From contig CAUEEP010000733.1 of the NCBI GenBank assembly GCA_958450365.1, forward strand, positions 186,001 to 250,000: a DNA stretch of 64,000 nt. Direction: 5' to 3'. The position numbers and the translations under genes are program-made. The notes beneath the pieces are model-generated. The model made no database searches and was not told where the DNA came from. It was given only the letters and a program-made list of their open reading frames with translations. Source of the DNA: Mesorhabditis belari. Lineage: Eukaryota; Nematoda; Chromadorea; Rhabditida; Rhabditidae. Positions 22,401 to 33,660 of the stretch are shown piece by piece (the first letter of the stretch is position 1; each line of letters starts with the position of its first letter).

Positions 22401-25400
22401 TGAATATTTTTTCGATCGACATCCGGGTGTTTTTGCTCAAGTAGTTTTTATATTTCTTTAAAAATTCTATTCTATTCAGATTCTAAACTATTATCGAACG
22501 GGGAAAATGCACTATCCGACCGACGTTTGCGGGCCATTATTTGAAGAAGAGTTACACTATTGGGGTTTAGATGCATCGGATACTGAGCCATGCTGTTGGA
22601 TGCAGTTACTACACGCTAAGTGAGTTAGATAGTTTAAGCCTTAAAAGTTAGATAGTTTAAGCCTTAAAAGCTAGATAGTTTAATCCTTTAAAGCTAGATA
22701 GTTTAAGCCTTAAATACAAATAGTTTAAGCCTTACAAGCTAGATATAAATCACAGTGCTATATCGATTAAAAACAACCTTTTTTATCTAGTTTATCGCTA
22801 TCGAAAAATTCAAAAAACAAAAGGAATTTCAATTTGATAGCTAGTTGTAATGAATTTAGAGACACCCAAGAAACGCTGGCCGTTCTCGATCGAATGGATG
22901 TTGATCGAGAAGATGATCCACAGTTGCGGGAAATGGATACTATGAAGAAATTTGGTTGGGAAGAGGATTTTTATCAAGTCAGTGTTCTTGATGAGCTTGT
23001 AAAAATTTGAGAAAGCTTTGTAGGATGGCTTTTAAACTTATTGTAAGTTCTATGTCACTTGAAGGGTATTGTAAAGCGACCAATATCCTCATCTCTTGGT
23101 CAAAAACTTGAGCTCTTGAAAGCTAGCTGAGTATTTGGTTTTAAACTTTGTAAAAGTTTAGTATCGTTGATTTTATTGACAAGAGTAAGATCAAAACTGT
23201 AAGACTTTTTAATCACTTTTACATCAAATTTATTTGATAGTGATGTTAATTTGTGAGAACTAGATTTAAGGGATCATAGATTTAATAACTCTTTTCAGGG
23301 TAAACGAAGCAAATGGATGACGATAAAGCCAAGGATGTGGGCTTTATTCGACGAGCCTTATTCATCTCAATATGCAAAGGTAGTTAAAAGCTTTTTTTCT
23401 TTCAAAGAAATCTTTCAATTTAGATTGTTGCGGGTATTTCGGTTGCTTTCATTGTTGTGAGCATTGTTTCATTTTGTCTTAAAACTCATCAAAGTTTTCG
23501 AATACCCGTTTTACATGGAAGAGCCTCGAATAATACGTTGAGAAGTTTTGGGATTGTGAGGCAAAGCACTGAGCCTCACAGTGCTTTTGGACAGGTTTCT
23601 TTTCTAAATGATGATAGTAAACAACGGTACTTGAATGACTATCTTTTTAAATTTAAACTACTCATTAGATCATAGTTTAGTAAGATTAAAATTACGATAG
23701 TTTTCTAGCTTTCTTAGTTTTTCTATACCTTTTAGAATCCAAAGAAACACAGTCTATTTGCAAGCTTTCTTTTCTATTCTATTTTTAAGATCGAATTCAT
23801 TTGCAACATCTGGTTCACGATGGAGCTGGCAATTCGCTTCGTTTTTTGCCCAAGCAAAATCGGTTTCTTTCGTTCGCCGATAAATGCCATCGATTTGGTG
23901 AGTGGAAACTAGTGGATTGTTGAGGAAATTATAAAACCCATTAAACTATTAAAGCCTTTAAAACTTTAAAACCCAAGATTTCAGGTTGCTACCCTTTCCT
24001 TCTACATTGATGCAATGTTGATTCGTTTGGTTGAAGATGCTCCTAAAGATGTGGTCGAATTTTTGAGCATGATTCGAATTTTTCGACTCTTCAAACTCAC
24101 CACAGCATCATCGAGGATTGCAAATTCTCATTCACACTTTCCGAGCATCTGCCAAAGAGTTAATCCTATTAGTGAGTTGATTCTTTGAGATTTTTGATCA
24201 AAGATTTAGGTTTTTTTCTTGATTTTGGGTATTGTTATCTTTGCGGCTTTGGTTTATTATGCCGAGAAAACGGAGGCAAATCCGGACAATCAATTCTTGT
24301 CAATACCGCTTGGACTTTGGTGGGCAATCTGTACAATGACAACGGTAAGTTCAAGTATTCACAGAATCTGTGTCAGATTTCAAAAGTACTTTCATTTTCT
24401 AGTATTTTTTGCTTGATAATAGGAACACACTTAGAAACAACTGGTAAAAACTCAATTTGGTTAGCTTGTGATATCTGTAATAGAGACTAAATGACCCAGA
24501 AAGAGTATTTCTGAGTAGTGATTTTAATGTTTTAACGATTTAAAACGAATTTAAAACAATTCCAGGTCGGATATGGCGATATGACCCCACACACGGCTTT
24601 TGGTCGACTCGTCGGCTCTCTATGTGCAGTGATGGGCGTTTTAACGATTGCATTACCGGTTCCTGTAAGTAATTTAATGATAACTTGAATATATTGAATA
24701 AATTTGAATATAAACCCTTCTAGGTGATTGTTTCCAACTTTGCCATGTTCTATTCACATACACAGGCTCGGGAAAAGCTGCCGAAGAAACGAAGAAGAGT
24801 TCTGCCGGCTGAGCAGGTTTGTAAGCAGTTTGAAGATCAATAGAAATGAATCAGCAATGAGAACATCGATACGCTAAAATAAGATTTCAGATTCGATTAC
24901 AAGTCCGAAGACACGCACAAGTCTTGGACATGCAACCGATGTGCAATCCGAGACAGCGGAGGAATGCTTTGCTAGCTGATGGTCAGTTTTTAGATTACAA
25001 AATTGGTATCAAATTTTTTGAATCTTAGAATCTGAGAAGCAACAAGACGAAGAGGAGAAATTACTCCCACCAAAGATCGAAGAACCGCTTACGCATGGGT
25101 GTTGTCACTCCAACGGGACAACACCGAAAAGTTGTGAGTTTAAAAGTTTGCTTTAAAGGTTTAAACTAAAAGAGAACTAAGAAAGGTATTACAAGAAAGA
25201 TATTGTAAGAAAGATATACCGTAAATACTGTAATAGTACCCCACCCCCATAGTGACGGTGCGGAGTGTTGCGTAGTCTAGCTTTGAACGAGTTTTTCTCG
25301 ACACTGGTTTAAGCTACAATGCTCGTTTAAATATCAAGAAATAGCCCTGAATTTCAGCTATTTTTTGATACCTAAGCGCGCATTTTTTGAAAGTACGTGT

Positions 25401-25737
25401 GCTTTGAAAAAAATGAAATACTAAAAAACCTTTTGCGACTACGCGACTTTACGAGGGTGGTGGGGTACTATTACAGTATTTACGGTAAGTATATCTAAGA
25501 TCTAAGATTAATACATATCAAGTTATAAAGGCAAATAACTTGATAAACGTTAAACCAAACGAAACAAGCGTCTAATTCACCAGCCATAACTCTTGAATAT
25601 TTGAAATTTGAGAAGCTGCATTTGTTAATTCATACGCGTTCAACTCAAATATTTCTAGTGAGTTTTTAGCTAGAAGAAGTCCATCAAAGGTGAAAGTGAA
25701 CATCACCGAGACGATGAGTGTCCAAGCAACCACTTGA
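16471..25737 (+). CDS. Voltage-gated K+ channel alpha subunit, Shaw/Kv3 family (with S4 frameshift)
   Basis: Plasma-membrane tetrameric delayed-rectifier subunit, related to worm EGL-36/SHW proteins. Exons: 16471-16552, 22185-22284, 22362-22440, 22480-22619, 22860-22977, 23299-23379, 23424-23594, 23790-23897, 23985-24171, 24210-24344, 24566-24664, 24724-24816, 24891-24981, 25029-25133, 25670-25737; 551 residues if one base is discounted. In order: T1 domain ([26 protein letters not shown], zinc-site CC in EPCCW), S1 ([17 protein letters not shown]), S2 ([17 protein letters not shown]), S3 ([12 protein letters not shown]), S4 ([11 protein letters not shown]), S5 ([18 protein letters not shown]), pore filter split as TMTT|VGYGD, S6 ([15 protein letters not shown]), then [21 protein letters not shown], typical of Shaw. 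The frame shifts by one base in the run ACCACAG at 24099-24105. A reading frame with [18 protein letters not shown] follows immediately. The start ATG at 16471 lies 5.6 kb upstream of exon 2, but its phase fits exactly. Confidence 0.85.
16675..16881. repeat. Hexamer satellite (TTGTCC)n
   Basis: About 34 units of TTGTCC with CTGTCC and a few TTCTCC or TATCC variants, in the first intron of the K+ channel gene. The repeat keeps all six frames nearly open, giving Leu/Ser, Val/Leu, Asp/Lys and Gly/Gln strings that are artefacts. Confidence 0.95.
18041..18146. repeat. 10-bp tandem repeat in two homogeneous blocks
   Basis: Five exact CTTTGCTCAG units (18041-18090) followed by five exact CTTTGCTTAG units (18091-18140) and a partial one, in K+ channel intron 1. 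Confidence 0.97.
18738..18830. repeat. 11-bp tandem repeat (TTTATTACTGG)
   Basis: Seven or eight units with small variants; two further isolated copies lie at 18913-18945. In K+ channel intron 1. Confidence 0.9.
19915..20183. repeat. Palindromic element, family P2, copy 1 (arm A/arm A')
   Basis: Terminal inverted repeats TACCGTAAATACTGTAATAG and its complement. The arms are inverted copies over almost their whole length (CGGTGCGGAGCGTTGCGTAG ... and complement) around the centre near 20050. No open frame. In K+ channel intron 1. Related copies: 25217-25487, 47670-48066, 63867 to window end. Confidence 0.9.
21099..21328. repeat. Palindromic element, family P3
   Basis: Ends TACCGTCATTTCTCTAATAG and the complement of TACCGTATTTTCTCTAATAG; both continue into TAGTGCACC. 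The ends are good inverted repeats while the interior is less symmetrical. TACCGT starts are shared with family P2, so the families may use the same transposase. In K+ channel intron 1. Confidence 0.75.
22623..22745. repeat. 24-bp tandem repeat (TAGATAGTTTAAGCCTTAAA)
   Basis: Five imperfect units in the K+ channel intron 22620-22859, starting only three bases past the donor site. Confidence 0.85.
25217..25487. repeat. Palind-end element, family P2, copy 2 (arm A/arm B')
   Basis: Has the P2 termini (TACCGTAAATACTGTAATAG and complement), but the left arm is type A (GTGACGGTGCGGAGTGTTGC) and the right arm is the complement of type B (CTTTTGCGACTACGCGACTT). The interior is therefore not palindromic. 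In the last intron of the K+ channel gene (25134-25669). Confidence 0.9.
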
Positions 25738-26022
25738 ATCTCCACAAGAATATTAACATTTCCGATTTCATCAGCTCAATACCCTTTTCCCAATGATTTA
25801 TCTGTGATTTCTTTGAAGATTTTATTGAAATTCTCTGTACATACTTTTCATTATATTGTACAAAAGTATTGAGAATTAAGATTTATAAAAGTTTATTTAA
25901 AGAAAGTACAAGTACAAAGAAAGAAAGTACAAGTAGTTTATTTAAAGAAAGTACAAGAAAGTGTAATGAGAATCTTTGGTGAGTTGAGGATTGAAAATTG
26001 CTTTAAAAAAAACAAAAACTGA

Positions 26023-29000
26023 TTAAAATCGATAGAAAAATTTCTTGGATAAATATTTGGGTAATGTTGGTGAGTCAAAGAAGTCGGCTCTTTCATCAGC
26101 TTGTGGCTTGATTTTGGTCATTGATTGTTGAGTTTCTTTCTTTTCTTCTTTTAGATAAAGTGAGAGAGCTTGATCGAATTCTTTTTCAGAAAAACAGGGC
26201 TCAATCTGAAATTAAATGATCTATCAATGAAAGGCAAGATTTTTGTGGATTGCTAAAAGCTCTGTCGATTGCTTAAACTCTAGCTTTATAGTTAGCTAAA
26301 TACCTGAAAGGGATAGCCTCTTTTTGTAATCTCTTTTAGCTAATCACTTCACCAACTTCAAGTTCAGCTTTGCACTCAATTCCATCACAAATTTTGCTTC
26401 TTTTCCTCATTCCCGTTTGTAAATCACATTCACTCCACGGCGACCAAGAGTCTCTTTTTGTTATATCAAATAAATTTTGATTCTAAAAAAAAAGATTTCG
26501 ATTTATATAAAAGATTAAAATAAAATAATTCATTAAAATTCACTTTATCTTCCAAAAGATTGTTGAATGGGATTGAAGAAGGATTGGGTTTTGTGTTTAG
26601 CTCAACGAGTGACTTCTTTTTGTCGAATTCTGATGGTAAAACGTAAGCATTCAACAATTGCACCTAAATTTTTTATTATATAAGAATTTGAAAATTTAGA
26701 ACTTGATTCTTATTGATGCCCCCCTCAACCTCTTGCACATCCATTGGACTCAAGCTTTTCTAGAATTCTATTCATAACTTAAACCGTTTTGGGGCAAGCT
26801 TCAGAGCTTGTTTTAAAGCTTTCAATTCTAACATGCAAATTCCTGATCATTTCCGAGTCATGAAGTCGCAACGAGGCTCGTCCCTCGTGCAGAAAAATTG
26901 GTGTTTTAAAGGAGCATTTCGGAACTTCAACATAATCAACCTAAACTTTGGCATAATTTCAAAACAATAAGTTACCAAATAACTAACTAAAATAATTTTT
27001 AAATGCATTGTACAAGGTTTTTGAATTCTTTGAACTATTATAATCTATTTTACTAACCAAGATCAAAGCTAAAAGATGCATGTACAAATATTTCAAAAAA
27101 ACAAACCTTTAGCAACAATTCGATAGCAAAAAACTGTGGCCGTGTCGTTTTCGTATGAAAATTGAGAATGCAATTTGATGCTGGGAAATCGCTGTAGTGA
27201 ATGATTGAGCGACAGGTGAAACCGCGTTCTCTCTGAACATTTTTTGGTAAATAACAAGGCTAATTTTTTACATATGCAGTTAAACAATGAAGGATGCATT
27301 CTTGTTGGCTTGCGGCAGTGAGAATATCCGATGCATGACCGACAAGAATATGTTGAGGAATCCGTTGTGAAGCTTCGTCGCAATTTGGAGAAAGAACGAC
27401 AGCTAGAAAGGTTTTTCTCTTTAAAAAAACTTGATTTTCTTACGTGAAATGCAAATCTTTTCCATGTAAAGCATTTGATTGTTTGGAATATAATTAAGAT
27501 ATCCATTTGGATTAAGAGCATCTGGATAGAAAGAGCAACGTTTCGTTGTCAAATCGAAGTGAGCTGATCGGCAAAGAAGAGGAAGGCGAGTGCCGTCTAG
27601 GTACTGGAAAAAGTTTGAATTATGTTCAATTACCTCTTCTTGAATTGATCTGACAAGAAATCAAAATTTACAGTTGTTTTAAAAGCAATAGTAAAGTGGA
27701 AGACTTGTGCACTTAACAAATCGACTCAAGAAATGCCTTGTTAGATCGTCTAGTTGATTGATATCAACCACTTTGACTAATTCAAGTACTAGTCGAGAAT
27801 CGCAATTTCTGCTCTTCTAGCTTGGACTTGGTTCAAATGATAACCCTCAGCTTTTCAGCTTTCAGGACAATGTCGGGGGCCGCGCGAACGCAACCCCTCA
27901 CGCAAAAATTTCGCTGTTGGCAAGACCCTTCTCGGGACCGCCACACAGGTCAGCCTTCCCCAAAGTGCAATGGAAAAGCCTCACCGTGATGGTCATGCCT
28001 TCATGATCGCACGAACCACACCAGCCAAGTAAGTTTAAGCGGATGCTCTTAGCGCCTTTTTGCCCCGGCGCCCTTTGCCAGATTGAATGCGTTTACGCGA
28101 GCGCATAAAGAACACATGATAAAGGACTAGAGACAAGATTTCTTACCGAACTTGTTCTACAAACGTGAATACAAGCTTCCGGTGAGTCAACCACAAAGCC
28201 CAGAGTAGATTGAGCATCAATCTGAATGGTAAAAGTGGAATAAATGTTTAGTTTCCCAAAAAAAACAACCAAAAGACTAGAAATATTAGATCCTTGTAAA
28301 TCTATTTTTAAAAGAAGTTTACCTGAACTCCATTTATAATCTGTACATGTGGCACTTCATCATTTGGACAATCCGGAATTAATGGCAAAACTTCAATCGT
28401 TCCCGCGAATGGCACATGAGAATCAGTAGAAATCAATGTTAAATCAGGTTTTTGGTCTTCTAATTTTGCGATTTCTTCCTCTTTCAGATCTTTGTATTTC
28501 TCTCGAGTGTTTACAGGATTGGATTGCTAAAAAAACAAAGGAATAATCATAGACTTTTTAGCTTGTTAAACTTTTCCTTACAATTTTATTTTTCTCTGTT
28601 TGATCTCTCGATTTGGCTTGAAGTGTTGGAGTGAGAGGAATGCCGAAAGCTCGTAGACAAGTGATGTTCACCGAGTAATGAGTGACACCAATTGATGGAA
28701 CTACCATTGGATAACATTTCGATTCTTTTCCTCTAAAATTTTCAAATCTAAAAGTTCTAGATCTTCTCTCTGAAACATTCTAGAATTTGAAAAAACTTTC
28801 TAATCTATTTCCATTTTAAACTCACAATTCTCTTTTTTTCATTTTAATGTGTTGTCCAGTGAAAGTCGGTACAGAGCGGACGAGTCTACGTCGATCTAAA
28901 AATTGATTTGCTTGGATTAGTCAAATTTATTACATTTCGTAATATCTTTTGCTGAAATGGGCATATCAAGGGGTGAGGGTTCATCGAAGAGATCACATTG

Positions 29001-29654
29001 ATTACGATATGCATCATATTGAGCACTTCGACATTGAGGCGTCAATTGGCCGCACAGTTCACCGCACTAGATTTGTGCATTGCTTATTCACTTATAAAGA
29101 TGAGACATCAGCAAATGGTGGACTTGTTTATCAAGTGATAAGCTCAGTCAATGAATAACGTATGTGGATGGCTACTGTGTGAATTGCAGTTACTTTTCCT
29201 TAGCTTTAGATTATTAGGAGCATCTTTTAGAAAACTACTAAGCTAAAGCTGATCGTAATAGAATTTCAGTAAGTCAAATAGGCTGAGACTGACAAGAAGA
29301 GCTAGATTATACTTCCAAAATGAACTAGCAGCTCACTCTATCTCTCATTCTTCTTTCAATAAAGTTACCAAAAGATTGATTGAATAAAATCTAGAGTCAA
29401 GACTACAGTAGTCAGAAATTGTTAAATTTTAGAAAACATTTAGAGAACTACTCTCAACTTTACCTCTCCTTCCGTGATTCCCGTTCTTCTTTCGATCGGC
29501 TTCACGCATTCGAGTTGAATATTTCGATGTGCAACGAAACAATCTATATCTTTTCTAAATCTTACAACCAATAACATTTCTTACCTTTAAAGATATCTTT
29601 ACAAGAACAAAAGCTGCTTAGAGTTACAAAAATAAGAAGCAATATTTGTCTCAT
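26023..29654 (-). CDS. Secreted protein with PAN/apple-like modules and a thrombospondin type-1 repeat
   Basis: Probable extracellular or cuticle-associated adhesion protein. Exons, 5' to 3' on the minus strand: 29654-29585, 29549-29464, 29066-28934, 28895-28826, 28732-28582, 28526-28323, 28221-28147, 27603-27444, 27402-27272, 27232-27107, 26663-26544, 26482-26348, 26205-26023; all phases fit, giving 547 residues. The N-terminus [18 protein letters not shown] is a signal peptide. Module 1 has [20 protein letters not shown]; module 2 has [11 protein letters not shown] and [20 protein letters not shown]; module 3 has [11 protein letters not shown] and [21 protein letters not shown]1 motif follows near residue 450 ([20 protein letters not shown]). 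The tail is charged and ends SKKFFYRF. Worm PAN proteins such as LET-653 or NOAH carry ZP domains; I see none here, so I give no symbol. The exact donor of the TSP1 exon is ambiguous. The intron 27604-28146 hosts a U1 snRNA gene. Confidence 0.75.
26862..26966 (-). ncRNA. Candidate small Sm-class RNA (spliced-leader-like layout), weak
   Basis: On the minus strand, in the intron 26664-27106, a stretch reads TGAAATTATGCCAAAGTTTA, then a GT, and about 45 bases on a single-stranded-looking CCAATTTTTC (Sm-site-like). A GC-rich hairpin follows immediately (GCACGAGG, loop, CCTCGTTGC). That order and the ~105-nt length resemble nematode SL RNAs. However, the leader does not match SL1 or SL2 closely and the Sm site lacks the usual GG. 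Could also be chance. Confidence 0.2.
27871..28036 (-). ncRNA. U1 spliceosomal snRNA gene, nested in a PAN-gene intron
   Basis: U1 pairs with the 5' splice site at the start of spliceosome assembly. Read on the minus strand: the 5' end AAACUUACUUGG at 28036; stem-loop 1 with loop GAUCAUGAAGG (U1-70K binding, canonical GAUCANGAAG); stem-loop 2 with loop AUUGCACUUU (U1A-type site) on the stem GAGGCUUUUCC/GGGGAAGGCU; a third stem-loop closed by GGCGGUCCC and GGGUCUUGCC; Sm site GAAAUUUUUGC; and a final GC hairpin GGGGUUGCGUUCGCGCGGCCCC. Length is about 166 nt, matching the usual ~164. It lies on the same strand as its host, in the intron 27604-28146, and is clearly GC-richer than the flanks. One base in the splice-site recognition sequence differs from the canonical ACUUACCUG. 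I could not identify a proximal sequence element with confidence. Confidence 0.88.
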
Positions 29655-32600
29655 TCAAAAACAAGTAATAGTATTGTGTAAAGAGTTTTTAGGCAAAAGT
29701 TTTGTGGTCACTTTTCGAGGTTTGGATACAGGTATCTATGGGGAATTGTGGGTTAAGCCTGCGGGGATTTTTCGAGTGAATGAAATGACCGCATCGAAAG
29801 CTCTGTAGAGAGATTTTGGCTTACTCGATCACATTTTTGAAAAGAGGATAGCAATAGGAGAGCCTTGTAAAGCTCTTGCCTCCGATACTTGCAAATCCCT
29901 GAAGGAAATTTGATTTGGTTACATAACGGGATTGTAAATCAACTTTTCCATTTGGTAATGGTAGAAAATATTTAGTTGAAACACAAGTTTTCAACAAGAA
30001 AAGAAGCTAACACTTTATTTTATCTTCTTAAATTCAATAAAGTTAAACAAATCAATTGATTGATTGATCTTTTAAAGTTCTCTCTCAATTCTCAAGCTTT
30101 ATTCGTTTCATAATTTACAACCAAAAAGCTTATTAATGAAATATAAAAAGATAAATCTATCTAACAACAAATCCCATCCTTTCTTCGTTTATCAAATCGT
30201 GCCTGAACTCTTTAGGAACAATCAATCAAGTTGCTGAAAGAAGTCGACCTTGAAAAAGAGATCTATTTTCAATCTAGCCCATATTTGTCAAATGCACTAG
30301 TGAAATCGATTTTCAGCAAAGAAAATGATTCCACTTTTTTCTAGTGAAGAAATGAGAGAACGGAAAGAACTCCTCTCCCTTATCTGCCCTCCACCCTCAC
30401 ACCACAAGAAAGAAATCGAGAAGCAAGTTCCTTTCCGCAGAAAATAAACGAAAACGAATCGGATTTTAATCCGTCTTTTGCTTTTTTCTTGGCTCGTCAA
30501 GTCGAAAACGGAAATCGGGTCCATGATTGCGTTTTTCTCCCACAGAGACAAACGATTTTCGCACTTTGAGCCGTGAGAGTTTTTGAAAAAGAAGAAATTA
30601 AGGTTTTTTTTTGATCGAAGATCAAATGAAATTTGAAGTTTTTTAAGAAAAACTTGTTATTTTTCTTTGAAATTTGATTTAAGGCTCAAAAAAGATTAGG
30701 AGGTTTTGAAGTTGTGGTATAGAGTCGAATTGGGGTTACGTCAGTCAGTCATGTCAGTCAGGTTATGTCAGTCAATGTGCGTAGGAGTACAAAGTACACA
30801 TAGAGTAACAGATAAGTCTTGAACAGTAGTGGGAAGCTATCACGAAAATTAGTGGGAAGCTACCCCCAATTTTAGCACTCGATCAAAATGTTGCACAAGT
30901 TCAAAGATTTTTTCGTAAACCCAAATGTCCAAACGAGTGAATGGGCCTTTTTGCACGAATGATTTCTATTGTGGGTGCTAGTGTGGCAGACTGTAGTCAG
31001 GGGAGTCTTTGAAATAAATAAATGAATGAATGTGGAGGAGGAGAGCGTAAAAGACCGTCTTTCAAAGAGAAGAAAGGCAAATGTTTACTTGACTTTGACC
31101 AATTCTTTCCTTGGTCAAAGGAAAATTTTGTAGAAAAGGATGGAATTGTGAAATGAGCGATCAAAAGAATGGCTAAATTCTTGGTTGCAAACAATTACAA
31201 AGTCTAAAAGCTTGGTTCTTCAAGTTTGGAAGCAAGTTTGGTAGATAGTTATAAAGGATTTTGTCAAAAGTCTGAAAACATCTGGATTCTGAAGAAAAAC
31301 AAGGTCCAGATCCGGACCAATCCTATCGTTTTGAAGTCTTGTGAAGTATAAACTACCAGTTTCTCTCCCTGAAACTGTTTTATCTTTACCTTTAGCCTCA
31401 TATCTACATAAATGCTGTGTGCTTAAAAAATGCATTGCCCCAGAAAGTGTCCATTTATCAGAACACTGTATGGAACACTGTACTACACAAAATATGGGAT
31501 CCATGCAAAATCAAGTACTTTAAACACCAACAAATCGCATGTGTTATCAAGAACTTTTTACACCGAATTTACCTGTTAATCTGCTCTTTGGTTTCTCATA
31601 AATGAAACTCTTCCTTTATGGTGACAAATTTTTTTTAGATCTATTGCTAGAGTTTCTCAAAAACCCAACACCTTGTCCACTTGCCGAGTGAAGAGACCAA
31701 TAAGGGAATGCAAACACTCCCACACTTTTCATCAAAGTTCAAAAGTGCGCGGAATTTGTTCAAATGTGTCAAATCGTTCAAATCGAATGTGAGAAAATGC
31801 GTTTGATTCGCTAATTAATAATCCATTTTTCTATTTTCCTAAACAGGATCGAAAAGCTTGATCTTTTAAACATTAACCAAGGCTACAAGCCATTCAGTCA
31901 TCATGCTTCATCTTAAAAAAGACAGTTTTTTTCAATGCTAACGTCCAAATGAAATGAGAATTTGAGGATTTTTATGTAAATTTCACTATAGGGATTATTT
32001 AGGTAACGGATATTGTAGAGAATACCCAAATATTGTACCCTTACAGTACCAGTAAGCACTTTGACATATTGATATCTTGTATTAACCTCAACAATAGGCT
32101 CACACTTTGCAATTATAGTCGGAAAGCCCAAAGTGATCCCCAGAAATAACAAGAATTGCTCTTTCCAAAAAAGGGAAGAAAAGTTTTGATCGAAAAATTA
32201 GAATTGCCTACTTGTGGATGGAAATCTAATTGGCTGGGTCTTCCCTTTCCCTTTCCTCTTTTCCTTGCTCTCTCCTTTCCCTTTTCCCTTTTCCTTTGCT
32301 CTCTCCTTTCACTCATTACCCTCACAAATACTCTCTTTTATCCTCGTTTTTCAAGAATTCACCTAATTTCCGCCAGTCATCTCTCTCTCTCTTTTCTTCT
32401 TTCTCAACAAAAACGCTTAACAATTTCCCCCCTAGAGCGATGAGAATTTCCGCTGATTAGCCGAGAAAATGAATGAGGTGTTGAGGGGGAAAACAATGTG
32501 AAAATGTTGATGAGCTTTTTTACGACAAAAATTTCATATTTTAAATCTTATAATTCTTTCATTTTTTTTAACAAAAAGCACAAGATTTCTTTTAAAATTG

Positions 32601-32879
32601 GTTTTTAAAGATTTCAGCTCATTTTGTTTGTTTGTTTATTTGTTTGTTATTTGTTTTGTTAAGCTTTTAGTCAAATACTGTTCTAGTATTGTAAAATTCT
32701 TTGTTTAAAGCTTAAAGCTTAGTTCAAATCAAAGCTTTATGTTAGTTCTGTTTTTCAAGATGTTTTTGAAATCGGTTTAGGGTAACTTGACGATTTTGCT
32801 TTGTCTTGGTTCCAATTTGTTTCATTTCAACACTTGTGATGACTACAATTCCACACTACAATCTTTCCCGGGCTCATTT

Positions 32880-33660
32880 CATAGCTGATCTCCCTCCAAA
32901 CATTCAAAAGAGAGTCTGTTTGTGTTGGCCGTCTCTCACGTTTACCGCGTTTCGCTCAGACAGCCTTGTTCTCTCACCTCTCCTCATCCATTGATCTCTC
33001 ACTCACCCGTCAGCACCCCTGTTCCCTCTTGCACTCTCATCCATCGGTCCACCACTCATTTCCTATGGGAGACGTTACAACAAGAGACTGAGAGAGTCTT
33101 TATCTTTTCCCTTCTCCGTCTCTGCGTTCAACCGGCCGCCGCCCGCTCGTCCCCCATCTACCCCAAAATCGCCCCAGCGCCCCGTCAGCCCCCCTCGGTC
33201 TCGTATCTCTTCAAAAGCTCTTTCTCTCATTAATCTTTACGCTATTTCCCCAAGTGTCATCACCCCTAAGCCTCTACATTCTCCAGCCTCAAACCTTCAC
33301 CCTCACTTCCCCTCCATCTCCAGTATTTTCTCGAACTCAACCATCTCCTTTTCCTTCCATATTTTCTTGAAAGTTAGCACCCCTGTGTCTCTCCTCTCTC
33401 CCCATATCAACCAGTCAATAGACGATGTCTTTCTGTGTCTCCATCGCCCATTGGAGTCTCTCCTCTGAATGTCAGCCCCCCTGCACCCTCCCGATCTCTT
33501 CCCCTCCCCCCTTCCGAATCAGCCTTTCCCCCTTGCCCCTTTCCACTCACACATTTCTATCTTCTTTTTCACCCATACCACACCCGGCTCTCCTTCGTTT
33601 ACCCCGTCACCGGCGCCCACAAAGATTGTCATTATTTTTTTTCTTTTTTCGATTTAAATC
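32880..33660 (+). other. Pyrimidine-rich, GC-richer island with a Ser/Pro-rich open frame
   Basis: About half G+C (mostly C) in a background near one third. One frame is open without an ATG from 32995 to 33468 and encodes Ser/Pro-rich text with a recurring V-S/T-x-P motif (QRPVSPPRSR, SPSVITPKP, LKVSTPVSLL). Neighbouring frames also lack stops, because C/T-rich DNA contains few stop codons. It may be a promoter/5' leader island or undetected Pro-rich exons. Confidence 0.3.

Noticed and set aside
24185..24490. 101-residue frame overlapping the K+ channel S5 exon
   Set aside because: It is out of frame with the S5/pore sequence ([18 protein letters not shown]) and continues into an intron.
27093..27521. 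142-residue minus-strand frame
   Set aside because: Runs across three PAN-gene exons and their introns in the wrong frame; the correct frame gives [11 protein letters not shown] and [12 protein letters not shown].
28949..29158. Plus-strand open frame with attractive codon use ([20 protein letters not shown])
   Set aside because: The opposite strand here is exon 29066-28934 of the PAN gene ([20 protein letters not shown]), whose phase is exactly what the neighbouring exons require. The plus frame is its shadow.
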